From the NCBI RefSeq assembly GCF_003259615.1, contig NZ_QLLR01000010.1, positions 62,001 through 126,000 on the forward strand: a stretch of DNA of 64,000 nt. The letters are read 5' to 3'. The DNA is from Pedobacter cryoconitis. Its GTDB lineage: Bacteria; Bacteroidota; Bacteroidia; Sphingobacteriales; Sphingobacteriaceae. Under the pieces are notes generated by a model that was given only the letters and a program-made list of their open reading frames with translations, was not told the DNA's origin and ran no database searches. The position numbers were made by a program, and so were the translations under genes. Shown here in pieces: positions 56,983 to 64,000 of this stretch (positions are counted from its first letter, which is position 1; each line of letters begins with the position of its first letter).

Positions 56983-58305
56983 ATGAAAAAACTACTACTG
57001 GCAATCATTGCGATGACAGCTCTTGCGTTCCATGGATACGCACAACAAAACACTTTAAAAGTAAAAAAAGATACAGTGGCCCGTTCACTGCCTTCACCTA
57101 TTGATTCCCCTCCTTTTCCAAGTTCGGAATGGGATGGAGCTCCCTTGATCGGTGTAAATTCTGAAGCCCCCAATTACCCGCTTCAAAAATTACTGGGGCT
57201 GAAGGGACGTTTCAAAATATACGGCTGGCTTGATTTCGGTGGAAATATTAGTTCATCCAAACATTCAAACGCACCTGAATCTTATGACATCGTTCCTAAT
57301 GGGGTTGGATTGGATCAGGCTATCATCAAGATGGAAAGGCAACCGAATACGGTACAAACAAAACATTTTGATTATGGCTTTTTATTTACCAATATATTCG
57401 GAACGGATTATCGGTACACAACTGGTAAAGGATATTTTAGCGATCAGCTGCTGAAGCATAACAGCAAGTATGGTTATGACCCTGCCGAAATCTACGGGTT
57501 ACTTTATTTTCCTAAAGTTGAGGATGGTCTGATCTTAAAAATTGGTCGTTTTATTTCTCCTGCAGATATTGAGGCGCAATGGGCTCCCGATAATTACCTG
57601 TATTCACACTCATTGATGTTCACGGTCGATCCCTATACTTTCACAGGTGTACAAGCTACTTTCAAATTAGGTGCACACTGGCAGTTAATGGCGGGTGCGC
57701 ATGCTGGTAATGACATGGCTCCGTGGAGTAACTCTGCCAGTTTAAATGGTTTGCTGATGGCACGATGGGTGTCTGCTGATAATAACAACTCTCTATTTGG
57801 AGGGATTAACTCATTGGGATCAGGAAAGTATAAAAATAACCATGATAACCTGCAGATGCTGGTTGCTACCTGGGGCCATCGTTTCAATGGAACTGTGCAT
57901 ATGATGACCGAGGTTTATTATATGTGGCAAAAAGATGCGCTGGTAGGTGGCACCGTCATAGATGGGCCTCCGCAAGATTTTTTTACCGGAGTAGGTGCAG
58001 GGAGTCTGATACCGGGAACTTCAAAAGCAGTGGGTGCAGTTAATTATTTCCAGGTTAAATTTTCTGCTAAAGATTACCTGTCTGTCCGTAATGGTTATTT
58101 GAGTGATCCACAAGGAAACAGAACAGGTTATGCGACTCAATATTCAGATCACACGATAGGCTTTGTACACCACTTTAACAGTCTGATTATGATTCGTCCT
58201 GAGGTCAGGTATGAGCATGCTTATAAGGATGGGATAACGCCTTATGATAACGGGGTTAAAAAGGATCAGTATACTGCTGCAATGGATATAATTGCAAGAT
58301 TTTAA
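56983..58305 (+). CDS. BBP2-type outer membrane beta-barrel porin (OmpL-like)
   Basis: 440 residues with a signal peptide ending FHGYAQ (about residue 20). After a proline-rich linker, alternating beta strands begin FKIYGWLDFGGNISSSKHSN and end YTAAMDIIARF with a terminal Phe. The pattern (KVEDGLILKIGRFISPADIEAQWAPDNY, SHSLMFTVDPYTFTGVQA) is that of putative beta-barrel porin-2. Substrate unknown. It stands alone between the str and S10 ribosomal blocks. Confidence 0.82.
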   Translation: MKKLLLAIIAMTALAFHGYAQQNTLKVKKDTVARSLPSPIDSPPFPSSEWDGAPLIGVNSEAPNYPLQKLLGLKGRFKIYGWLDFGGNISSSKHSNAPESYDIVPNGVGLDQAIIKMERQPNTVQTKHFDYGFLFTNIFGTDYRYTTGKGYFSDQLLKHNSKYGYDPAEIYGLLYFPKVEDGLILKIGRFISPADIEAQWAPDNYLYSHSLMFTVDPYTFTGVQATFKLGAHWQLMAGAHAGNDMAPWSNSASLNGLLMARWVSADNNNSLFGGINSLGSGKYKNNHDNLQMLVATWGHRFNGTVHMMTEVYYMWQKDALVGGTVIDGPPQDFFTGVGAGSLIPGTSKAVGAVNYFQVKFSAKDYLSVRNGYLSDPQGNRTGYATQYSDHTIGFVHHFNSLIMIRPEVRYEHAYKDGITPYDNGVKKDQYTAAMDIIARF

Positions 58306-58327
58306 GCGTTATAAATTTCAGGTTAAT

Positions 58328-58360
58328 AAAAATGCCGCTGGTTTTTCAGCGGCATTTTTT
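58328..58360. terminator. Bidirectional terminator between convergent genes
   Basis: AAAAATGCCGCTG (58328-58340) pairs with CAGCGGCATTTTT (58347-58359). The A-run and T-run let it serve both the porin gene and the minus-strand coiled-coil gene. Confidence 0.9.
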
Positions 58361-58381
58361 GTACTAAAGGAGGTTCGGGTA

Positions 58382-59005
58382 TTAAAGACCGCGACCTCTG
58401 TATTCATCCAGTTTATTACGTTCGTCCTGTAATTCTCTGGCTAATTTCTTTTCTTTTTCATTCGCTTTCACTTTGTAGGCTTGATATTCTTGTGAAATTT
58501 CTTCGTACAAGCCAGTTCTGTATTTGGCTTCATGCGTGTTTTTAGCAGATCTGATGGTGACAAAGGCAAAGCCTAATGCCAGTACAATAATCAGTGTCCA
58601 TACGATTGTATTATAAGTCCCTTTAGCGAAAGAAATACCTAAAAAGTTAATCTCATTCACTTTTGAATTTGAAGTGGCCAGAGAGTTCTCATTTCCTTTA
58701 ATCTGGTTATTCAGCTCGGTAATTGTTTTGGCCTGTTCTGCTACTTTCGCATTAGCTGTTTTATAAGTATTGCGTTCTTTCCGGATAGAATCGGTTACGC
58801 TTTTATAAAAAGAAGAAAGTCTGTAGGGGTTAATCAATTTATAGGTGCTGACCGTTTTTGATTTTGCAAGCATCAATTCATACTGACCTCTTAGGCTTGG
58901 GTCGGCTTTTACGCTATCAACAGGTAGTTTTACCTGTGCATTAGTTTGCATAAATGATAGGTTAATCATCACAAGGGTAAGGAGCGGGAATAAGAATTTG
59001 TTCAT
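58382..59005 (-). CDS. Hypothetical envelope protein with coiled coils and one membrane helix
   Basis: 207 residues, not assigned a function. A signal peptide (to about MQTNAQ, residue 24) is followed by a soluble segment and a coiled coil (TANAKVAEQAKTITELNNQI). A membrane helix (YNTIVWTLIIVLALGFAFVT) precedes a charged C-terminal coiled coil (VKANEKEKKLARELQDERNK). Similar Bacteroidota proteins are sometimes mislabelled as a tRNA methyltransferase, for which no motif is seen. Divergent from the TauE/SafE gene. Confidence 0.75.
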   Translation of the reverse strand: MNKFLFPLLTLVMINLSFMQTNAQVKLPVDSVKADPSLRGQYELMLAKSKTVSTYKLINPYRLSSFYKSVTDSIRKERNTYKTANAKVAEQAKTITELNNQIKGNENSLATSNSKVNEINFLGISFAKGTYNTIVWTLIIVLALGFAFVTIRSAKNTHEAKYRTGLYEEISQEYQAYKVKANEKEKKLARELQDERNKLDEYRGRGL

Positions 59006-59049
59006 TTGGAATAGATTATTTATAATTTAACAATGAGATTTTAATTTTA

Positions 59050-59078
59050 TTGTGTTTTGATTGTAGATAGTATATTTG
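59050..59078 (+). promoter_or_regulatory. Promoter of the TauE/SafE gene, placing the start at or next to the ATG
   Basis: TTG (59050-59052), an 18-base spacer and TATATTTG (59071-59078). The predicted transcription start (about 59083-59086) coincides with the ATG at 59084, so the mRNA may be leaderless. Confidence 0.55.
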
Positions 59079-59083
59079 TCTCA

Positions 59084-59920
59084 ATGTCGGTATTACTATT
59101 TACAATTATCGTTTTGGCTGGTGCTTTTTTAGCGGGACTGGTTGGTTCTTTAACAGGCTTAGGAGGTGGGGTGATCATAATTCCTTTATTAACACTGGTT
59201 TTAGGGGTTGATATACACTATGCAATCGGAGCCTCTATTGTTTCAGTAATTGCCACATCTTCCGGTTCGGCAGCTGCTTATGTCAAAGAAGGGATTACCA
59301 ATATCCGTATTGGGATGTTCCTGGAAATTGCAACGACAATCAGTGCGGTGATAGGGGCAGTAATCACGGTTTATATCAACCCAAGTTATATTGCAGTGAT
59401 CTTCGGTTGTATCCTTCTTTTCTCTGCAGCCATGATGGTACGTAAAAAGGTAGATCATTCGGATGACAAAACAACAGGTGTACTGGCTAATTTCTTTAAG
59501 TTAAACGGAAGTTACCCTACGGCCGGTGGAACGGTTAAGTATGGCGTACATAATGTGGTAGGTGGCTTTGTGATGATGTTTGTGGCCGGAATTATTTCCG
59601 GACTGCTTGGGATTGGCTCAGGAGCTTTAAAAGTAGTGGCGATGGATAATATTATGCGTTTGCCTTTTAAAGTGTCTACAACCACCAGTAATTTCATGAT
59701 GGGCGTGACTGCTGCAGCGAGTGCAATCGTCTATTTGCACCGCGGGCAAATTGATCCGGGAATAGCCATGCCGGTTACTTTAGGCGTGTTAACAGGGGCT
59801 ACAGTAGGCTCTAAATTACTGGTGAAGACAAATACTGACAAACTTAAAGTTATATTTGCCGTCGTAGTCACTTTCCTGGCGCTGCAAATGATTTATAACG
59901 GATTAGCGGGAAAACTGTAA
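59084..59920 (+). CDS. TauE/SafE (TSUP) family sulfite/sulfonate-type permease
   Basis: 278 residues from the ATG at 59084; an in-frame TTG at 59057 would place the start upstream of the promoter box. About eight membrane helices in two repeats, with the signature GLVGSLTGLGGGVIIIPLL near residue 20 and GIISGLLGIGSGALKVVAM in the second half. The family moves sulfite, sulfonates or other sulfur compounds; substrate is not evident. It overlaps the next gene by one base (TAATG). Confidence 0.9.
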   Translation: MSVLLFTIIVLAGAFLAGLVGSLTGLGGGVIIIPLLTLVLGVDIHYAIGASIVSVIATSSGSAAAYVKEGITNIRIGMFLEIATTISAVIGAVITVYINPSYIAVIFGCILLFSAAMMVRKKVDHSDDKTTGVLANFFKLNGSYPTAGGTVKYGVHNVVGGFVMMFVAGIISGLLGIGSGALKVVAMDNIMRLPFKVSTTTSNFMMGVTAAASAIVYLHRGQIDPGIAMPVTLGVLTGATVGSKLLVKTNTDKLKVIFAVVVTFLALQMIYNGLAGKL

Positions 59921-60315
59921 TGAAGCAAAAAGGCAAACATTATTTCGCGGATAAGGATATACAAGTCATCCTGGGTACTTTGCTTAGGGTAGGGGTGATC
60001 GCTTCGATGGTGGTTGTTTTTATCGGAGGCGTAATTTATCTGAGCGGATATAGCCGCGAAATCATTGATTACAGCGTTTTTAATCCTTCGAAAACAAAAT
60101 ATTCTTCAATTCTGGCTATCTTTCAGGGCTTAAGTGTTTTAGAGGGAAAAGCCATCATACAATTCGGAACTTTACTGCTGATTTTTACACCTGTTACACG
60201 CGTCGTTTTTTCGATTTTCGGGTTCCTGATTGAGCGCGATTATCTATATGTGCTGATCGGCTTGTTTGTATTGTGCGTAATTCTGATCAGTTTGAGTAAC
60301 AAGCTGGTAGGATAA
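59920..60315 (+). CDS. DUF1634 membrane protein, partner of the TauE/SafE permease
   Basis: 131 residues with three membrane helices (LLRVGVIASMVVVFIGGVIY, IQFGTLLLIFTPVTRVVFSI, YLYVLIGLFVLCVILISL). DUF1634 proteins are commonly encoded next to TSUP permeases. Start ATG shares a base with the permease stop, implying translational coupling. Role unknown, perhaps an accessory subunit. Confidence 0.88.
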   Translation: MKQKGKHYFADKDIQVILGTLLRVGVIASMVVVFIGGVIYLSGYSREIIDYSVFNPSKTKYSSILAIFQGLSVLEGKAIIQFGTLLLIFTPVTRVVFSIFGFLIERDYLYVLIGLFVLCVILISLSNKLVG

Positions 60316-60390
60316 TTAATGGCTTAACTGCGTTTTATCCGATCTCTCCAAAAATAATAGCATTTAATTGCAAAATAAATTCGCTAACTA

Positions 60391-60421
60391 TTTGATCATT
60401 AAGATTTATTTCTTATTTTTG
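60391..60421 (+). promoter_or_regulatory. Promoter of the S10 operon
   Basis: TTTG at 60391-60394, a 19-base spacer and TATTTTTG at 60414-60421 match the Bacteroidota consensus. It gives the rplC operon an independent promoter. Confidence 0.75.
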
Positions 60422-60422
60422 C

Positions 60423-60480
60423 CCTCCCTTAATAGGGGAGTGTATCCACCTTGAACGAAGCCCTACTGCTTCGATGGGTG
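60423..60480 (+). promoter_or_regulatory. Structured leader of the S10 operon
   Basis: Two hairpins in the leader. CTCCCT pairs with AGGGGAG (60424-60440, one bulge). CACC(60447-60450)...CGAAGC(60456-60461) pairs with GCTTCG(60468-60473)...GGTG(60477-60480). No T-tract follows. The position fits a ribosomal-protein autoregulatory leader, which is an inference. Confidence 0.5.
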
Positions 60481-60498
60481 TTAAATTTAAAAAAGAAA

Positions 60499-61116
60499 AT
60501 GTCAGGTATTATTGGAAAAAAAGTAGGAATGACCAGCATTTTCGACGCCGATGGAAAAAACATTCCATGTACGGTGATCGAAGCTGGGCCTTGTGTAGTT
60601 ACACAGGTTAAGACCGCAGAGAAAGACGGTTACGTTTCAGTTCAGTTAGGCTTCGATGAAGCTAAAGAAAAGAACACCACCAAGCCTTTAAAAGGCCATT
60701 TTGCGAAAGCAAGCACAACTCCAAAACGCAAGTTGGTAGAATTTGAACCGTTTGAAGAATCGTTGAATTTAGGCGATACTGTTACGGTTAACATTTTTGC
60801 TGAAGGCGATTTTGTTGATGTAGTTGGTACTTCAAAAGGTAAAGGTTTTCAAGGTGTTGTGAAACGCCATGGATTTGCGGGTGTGGGTGGACAAACTCAC
60901 GGTCAGCATAACAGAATGCGTGCGCCAGGTTCATTGGGTGCGGCTTCGTATCCAGCACGTGTATTTAAAGGTATGCGTATGGCAGGTAGAATGGGTGGAG
61001 ATAGAGTGAAGGTTCAGAACTTACAGGTTTTGAAAGTTTATGCAGATCAAAATCTTGTTGTAGTTAGTGGTTCCATTCCAGGAGCTAAAGGTTCTTACGT
61101 AATCTTAGACAAGTAA
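60499..61116 (+). CDS. rplC: 50S ribosomal protein L3
   Basis: 205 residues from the ATG at 60499 ([15 protein letters not shown], the standard L3 start). An in-frame upstream ATG at 60451 would add 16 residues encoded by the leader hairpin and is rejected. [19 protein letters not shown] and HRGSLG-like [17 protein letters not shown] confirm L3. First gene of the S10 operon in this genome. Confidence 0.98.
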   Translation: MSGIIGKKVGMTSIFDADGKNIPCTVIEAGPCVVTQVKTAEKDGYVSVQLGFDEAKEKNTTKPLKGHFAKASTTPKRKLVEFEPFEESLNLGDTVTVNIFAEGDFVDVVGTSKGKGFQGVVKRHGFAGVGGQTHGQHNRMRAPGSLGAASYPARVFKGMRMAGRMGGDRVKVQNLQVLKVYADQNLVVVSGSIPGAKGSYVILDK

Positions 61117-61120
61117 GCAG

Positions 61121-61750
61121 ATGGAATTAAATGTAGTAAACATTTCAGGAAAAGAGACAGGTGCCAAGGTGCAACTTCCTGAGTCGGTATTTGGTGTAAC
61201 ACCTAGCGATCATGCAATTTATTTAGATGTTAAACAGTATTTGGCTAATCAACGTCAGGGTACTCACAAGTCTAAACAACGTAATGAAATCGCTGGTTCA
61301 ACACGTAAATTGTATAAACAAAAAGGAACTGGTGGCGCTCGTGCGGGTAGTATCAAATCTCCATTGTTTAATGGTGGTGGTCGTGTATTCGGTCCTCAAC
61401 CACGCGATTACAGTTTTAAACTGAACAAAAAATTAAAATCACTGGCACGTAAATCTGCGTTGTCATACAAAGCTCAGGATTCAAACATCCTTGTTTTAGA
61501 AGATTTTACTTTTGATTCAATCAAAACTAAAAATTACATCGCTTTAGTTAATGCGTTAAGCTTAACTGGTGAGAAAACTTTGTTGGTTTTACCTGTTCAG
61601 GATAACAATATTTATTTATCAAGCAGAAACATCCAGAAAGTAAAAGTAATTACTGTTGATCAGATCAATACATATGATGTATTAAACTGTGGTAAACTTT
61701 TATTAACTGCAAACACTGTTAAAACATTGGAGGAGGCATTTGCCAAGTAA
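61121..61750 (+). CDS. rplD: 50S ribosomal protein L4
   Basis: 209 residues. VNISGKETGAKVQLPESVFG start, the extended loop QRQGTHKSKQRNEIAGSTRK and KQKGTGGARAGSIKSPLFNG (exit-tunnel region). Four bases after rplC. In E. coli L4 also autoregulates the S10 operon; whether it does so here is unknown. Confidence 0.98.
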   Translation: MELNVVNISGKETGAKVQLPESVFGVTPSDHAIYLDVKQYLANQRQGTHKSKQRNEIAGSTRKLYKQKGTGGARAGSIKSPLFNGGGRVFGPQPRDYSFKLNKKLKSLARKSALSYKAQDSNILVLEDFTFDSIKTKNYIALVNALSLTGEKTLLVLPVQDNNIYLSSRNIQKVKVITVDQINTYDVLNCGKLLLTANTVKTLEEAFAK

Positions 61751-61751
61751 T

Positions 61752-62042
61752 ATGGAATTTTTAAAAAAACCAATACTAACCGAAAAAGCGTCTGCACTTA
61801 CAGAAAAGTCAAGCCGTTTTACTTTCCAGGTTGAACACAAAGCAAACAAATTGCAAATTAAACAAGCTATCGAAAAAATGTATGGTGTTAACATCCTTGC
61901 AATCAATACTATGATTGTAAACGGAAAGTTAAAATCAAGAAATACAAAAGGTGGTTTAGTTACGGGTCGTAGCCCGAAATACAAAAAAGCGATTGTTACT
62001 CTGGCAGCAGGCGAAACAATTGATTATTACGCGAACATTTAA
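61752..62042 (+). CDS. rplW: 50S ribosomal protein L23
   Basis: 96 residues from the ATG at 61752, one base after the rplD stop; a TTG four codons earlier inside rplD is rejected. [19 protein letters not shown] start and [18 protein letters not shown] are L23-specific. Located at the exit of the peptide tunnel, docking site for trigger factor and SRP. Confidence 0.98.
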   Translation: MEFLKKPILTEKASALTEKSSRFTFQVEHKANKLQIKQAIEKMYGVNILAINTMIVNGKLKSRNTKGGLVTGRSPKYKKAIVTLAAGETIDYYANI

Positions 62043-62065
62043 TAAGAATTGAATATTTTATAACT

Positions 62066-62890
62066 ATGGGCTTAAGAAAATTTAAACCAGTCACTCCGGG
62101 TACCCGCTTTAGAGTTGGGGCCAGTTTTTCGGAGATTACAGCAACCAAGCCCGAAAAATCATTGGTTGTTTCTTCTAAGAAATCGGGAGGACGTAACAAT
62201 ACAGGAAAGATGACTATGCGCTACATGGGTGGTGGTCACAAAAAATCTTACCGTTTAATTGATTTTAAACGTGATAAGTTTGATATTCCTGCAACAGTTG
62301 CTACTGTTGAATACGATCCAAACCGTACTGCACGTATCGCATTATTACATTATGCTGATGGTGAGAAGCGTTACATTATTTCACCAGAAGGCTTACAAGT
62401 TGGGCAAAAAGTATTATCAGGTGATACAGCGACTCCAGAAGTTGGAAACGCTTTAAAATTATCAAATATCCCTTTGGGATCAATTGTACACAACGTGGAG
62501 ATTCATCCGGGTCGTGGTGCTCAATTGGCTCGTAGTGCTGGTGCTTATGCACAATTAGCTGCGCGTGATGGTAAATATGCTACATTAAAAATGCCATCAG
62601 GTGAGACAAGATTAATCTTGACTACTTGTTTAGCAACTATCGGATCTGTTTCAAATTCAGATCACGCTAATGAAGTATTAGGTAAAGCAGGTCGTAAACG
62701 TTGGTTAGGACGTCGTCCTAGAACACGTCCGGTTGCGATGAACCCTGTCGATCACCCAATGGGTGGTGGTGAAGGTCGTTCATCAGGTGGTCAGCCAAGA
62801 TCAAGGAATGGTATGTATTCTAAAGGCTTCAAGACCCGTCAACTTAAAAAATACTCAAATCGTTTCATCATAGAGAAAAGGAAGAAATAA
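62066..62890 (+). CDS. rplB: 50S ribosomal protein L2
   Basis: 274 residues. [17 protein letters not shown] start, [19 protein letters not shown] and the peptidyl-transferase-proximal [18 protein letters not shown] segment are conserved. Its stop overlaps the rpsS ATG (TAATG). Confidence 0.99.
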   Translation: MGLRKFKPVTPGTRFRVGASFSEITATKPEKSLVVSSKKSGGRNNTGKMTMRYMGGGHKKSYRLIDFKRDKFDIPATVATVEYDPNRTARIALLHYADGEKRYIISPEGLQVGQKVLSGDTATPEVGNALKLSNIPLGSIVHNVEIHPGRGAQLARSAGAYAQLAARDGKYATLKMPSGETRLILTTCLATIGSVSNSDHANEVLGKAGRKRWLGRRPRTRPVAMNPVDHPMGGGEGRSSGGQPRSRNGMYSKGFKTRQLKKYSNRFIIEKRKK

Positions 62891-63156
62891 TGGCTCGTTC
62901 GATTAAAAAAGGACCTTATATTGACCATAACGTAGAGAAGAAAGTAGTATCTATGAATGATTCAGGCAAAAAGTCTGTCATTAAAACTTGGTCACGCAGA
63001 TCAATGATCTCACCAGATTTTGTGGGTCATACATTTGCAGTGCATAACGGTAATAAATTTATACCGGTATACGTAACAGAAAACATGGTTGGTCACAAGC
63101 TGGGAGAGTTTGCTCCAACCAGAACATTTAGGGGTCACTCTGAAAAGAAAAAATAA
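62890..63156 (+). CDS. rpsS: 30S ribosomal protein S19
   Basis: 88 residues. [37 protein letters not shown] and [15 protein letters not shown] are diagnostic. It starts on the last base of the rplB stop codon. Confidence 0.99.
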   Translation: MARSIKKGPYIDHNVEKKVVSMNDSGKKSVIKTWSRRSMISPDFVGHTFAVHNGNKFIPVYVTENMVGHKLGEFAPTRTFRGHSEKKK

Positions 63157-63163
63157 TTAAGAG

Positions 63164-63526
63164 ATGGAAGCAGTAGCGAAATTAAACAATTGTCCAACCT
63201 CACCACGTAAGATGCGTTTGGTTGTAGATCTTATCAGAGGTGAGCGTGTTGAGAAAGCATTACATATTTTAAAATTTACCAATAAAGAAGCGGCAATAAG
63301 AGTTGAAAAACTTTTGTTATCAGCAATCAAAAACTGGGAAACTAAAAATGAAGGTTCTCGCCCTGAAGAAAACCAATTATACGTGAAAACGATAATGGTT
63401 GGTGGCGGCCGTCAGTTGAAAAGACTGAGACCAGCACCTCAAGGTCGTGGTTACAGAATACGTAAGCGTTCTAACCATGTAACTTTGATAGTAGATAGTA
63501 AAAACGTTGAAACTCAAACTAATTAG
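63164..63526 (+). CDS. rplV: 50S ribosomal protein L22
   Basis: 120 residues. [18 protein letters not shown] near the start and the C-terminal [20 protein letters not shown] are the L22 signatures. Eight bases separate the rpsS stop from its ATG. Confidence 0.98.
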   Translation: MEAVAKLNNCPTSPRKMRLVVDLIRGERVEKALHILKFTNKEAAIRVEKLLLSAIKNWETKNEGSRPEENQLYVKTIMVGGGRQLKRLRPAPQGRGYRIRKRSNHVTLIVDSKNVETQTN

Positions 63527-63531
63527 TAGAA

Positions 63532-64000
63532 ATGGGACAAAAAGCACATCCAATAGGAAACAGGTTAGGAATCATCAGAGGTTGGGATTCTAACTGGTTC
63601 GGTGGCAACAACTATGCTGACAAATTAGTTGAGGACGAAAAAATAAGAAAATATCTTTCTGTGCGTATCGCAAAAGGAGGAGTAGCAAAAGTAGTTATCG
63701 AACGTACGTTAAAACGTATCACTGTAACTATCCACACTGCCCGTCCAGGTATCGTGATCGGTAAAGCAGGAGCTGAGGTTGATAAGATCAAAGAAGAGTT
63801 AAAGAAATTGACTAAAAAGGAAATTCAAATTAACATTTTTGAGATCAAACGTCCTGAGCTTGATGCACAACTGGTAGCAGAAGGTGTAGCAAAACAATTA
63901 GAGGCAAGAATCTCTTTCCGTAGAGCCATGAAGTCAACTATCGCATCAACAATGCGTATGGGTGCTGAAGGTATCAAAATAATGACTTCAGGTCGTTTAG
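63532..64000 (+). CDS. rpsC: 30S ribosomal protein S3 (3' end outside window)
   Basis: The first 156 codons are present, starting [20 protein letters not shown] at ATG 63532, five bases after rplV. The KH domain [18 protein letters not shown] and [24 protein letters not shown] confirm S3. The gene is cut by the window end. Confidence 0.98.
   Translation, partial: MGQKAHPIGNRLGIIRGWDSNWFGGNNYADKLVEDEKIRKYLSVRIAKGGVAKVVIERTLKRITVTIHTARPGIVIGKAGAEVDKIKEELKKLTKKEIQINIFEIKRPELDAQLVAEGVAKQLEARISFRRAMKSTIASTMRMGAEGIKIMTSGRL

Noticed and set aside
58382..59005. Annotation of the coiled-coil protein as a tRNA (guanine-N1)-methyltransferase
   Set aside because: The protein has a signal peptide, coiled coils and a membrane helix, with no SAM-binding knot motifs.
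60451..60498. Upstream ATG for rplC
   Set aside because: The extra 16 residues are encoded by the leader hairpin, and L3 proteins start at [12 protein letters not shown].
1..64000. CRISPR arrays, rRNA genes, prophage or complete insertion sequences
   Set aside because: No regularly spaced repeats, no rRNA-like sequence, no phage structural genes and no DDE transposase with terminal repeats were seen.

Overview
The window is a chromosomal segment of a Bacteroidota bacterium, most likely a Sphingobacteriaceae member close to Pedobacter. The reasons are a SusC/SusD starch locus, Bacteroidota-type promoters (TTTG, about 19 bases, TAnnTTTG), glycosyltransferase family 117 (DUF2723), DUF6266, DUF2027 and VF530 family proteins, and a str operon with rpsJ behind fusA and no tuf. 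This assignment is an inference from gene content; no 16S gene is present.

Layout. 1-5.6 kb: a truncated persulfide dioxygenase-like/rhodanese gene, a YpdA-type flavoprotein, a long-chain polyprenyl diphosphate synthase, a secreted M28 peptidase followed by a large palindromic element, and a small VOC protein. 5.6-6.4 kb: a decayed DUF6266 gene on the minus strand. 6.4-21.6 kb: a complete malto-oligosaccharide system: LacI-type regulator, palindromic operator, SusC, SusD, SusE-like lipoprotein, GH13 amylase, beta-phosphoglucomutase, GH65 maltose phosphorylase, second GH13 amylase and an SLC45-like MFS transporter. Starch would be captured at the outer membrane, cut in the periplasm, imported as maltose and phosphorolysed to glucose and beta-glucose-1-phosphate, which is isomerised to glucose-6-phosphate. 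21.7-31.2 kb: S10 peptidase, accA, an Rpn-type nuclease, a GT117 protein, tRNA-Gln, prs, rplY (ctc) and pth.

31.2-39.6 kb is a minus-strand signalling block: a CHASE3/GAF hybrid kinase with three receivers, CheR, a receiver-kinase-receiver protein, and a LytS/LytTR-type pair. 39.7-42.9 kb holds an ArsC/Spx-like protein, a secreted carboxypeptidase-regulatory-like protein and an M1 peptidase. 43.3-50.7 kb is the most unusual part: five same-strand genes for an NRPS-independent siderophore (NIS) pathway. They are a NIS synthetase fused to a GNAT acyltransferase, a second NIS synthetase, a MATE exporter, a free-standing acyl carrier protein and an AMP-forming ligase. The layout recalls petrobactin (asbABCD) but has no local hydroxylase, decarboxylase, AsbE, AsbF or TonB receptor.

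50.7-64 kb: an MscS/YbdG-like channel, a short DUF2027 protein, a VF530 protein, the str operon (rpsL-rpsG-fusA-rpsJ), then four unrelated genes (BBP2-type porin, coiled-coil membrane protein, TauE/SafE permease, DUF1634 partner), and finally the S10 operon (rplC-rplD-rplW-rplB-rpsS-rplV-rpsC, cut by the window end). The S10 part has its own promoter and structured leader. Several strong terminators and two long palindromes lie between genes.
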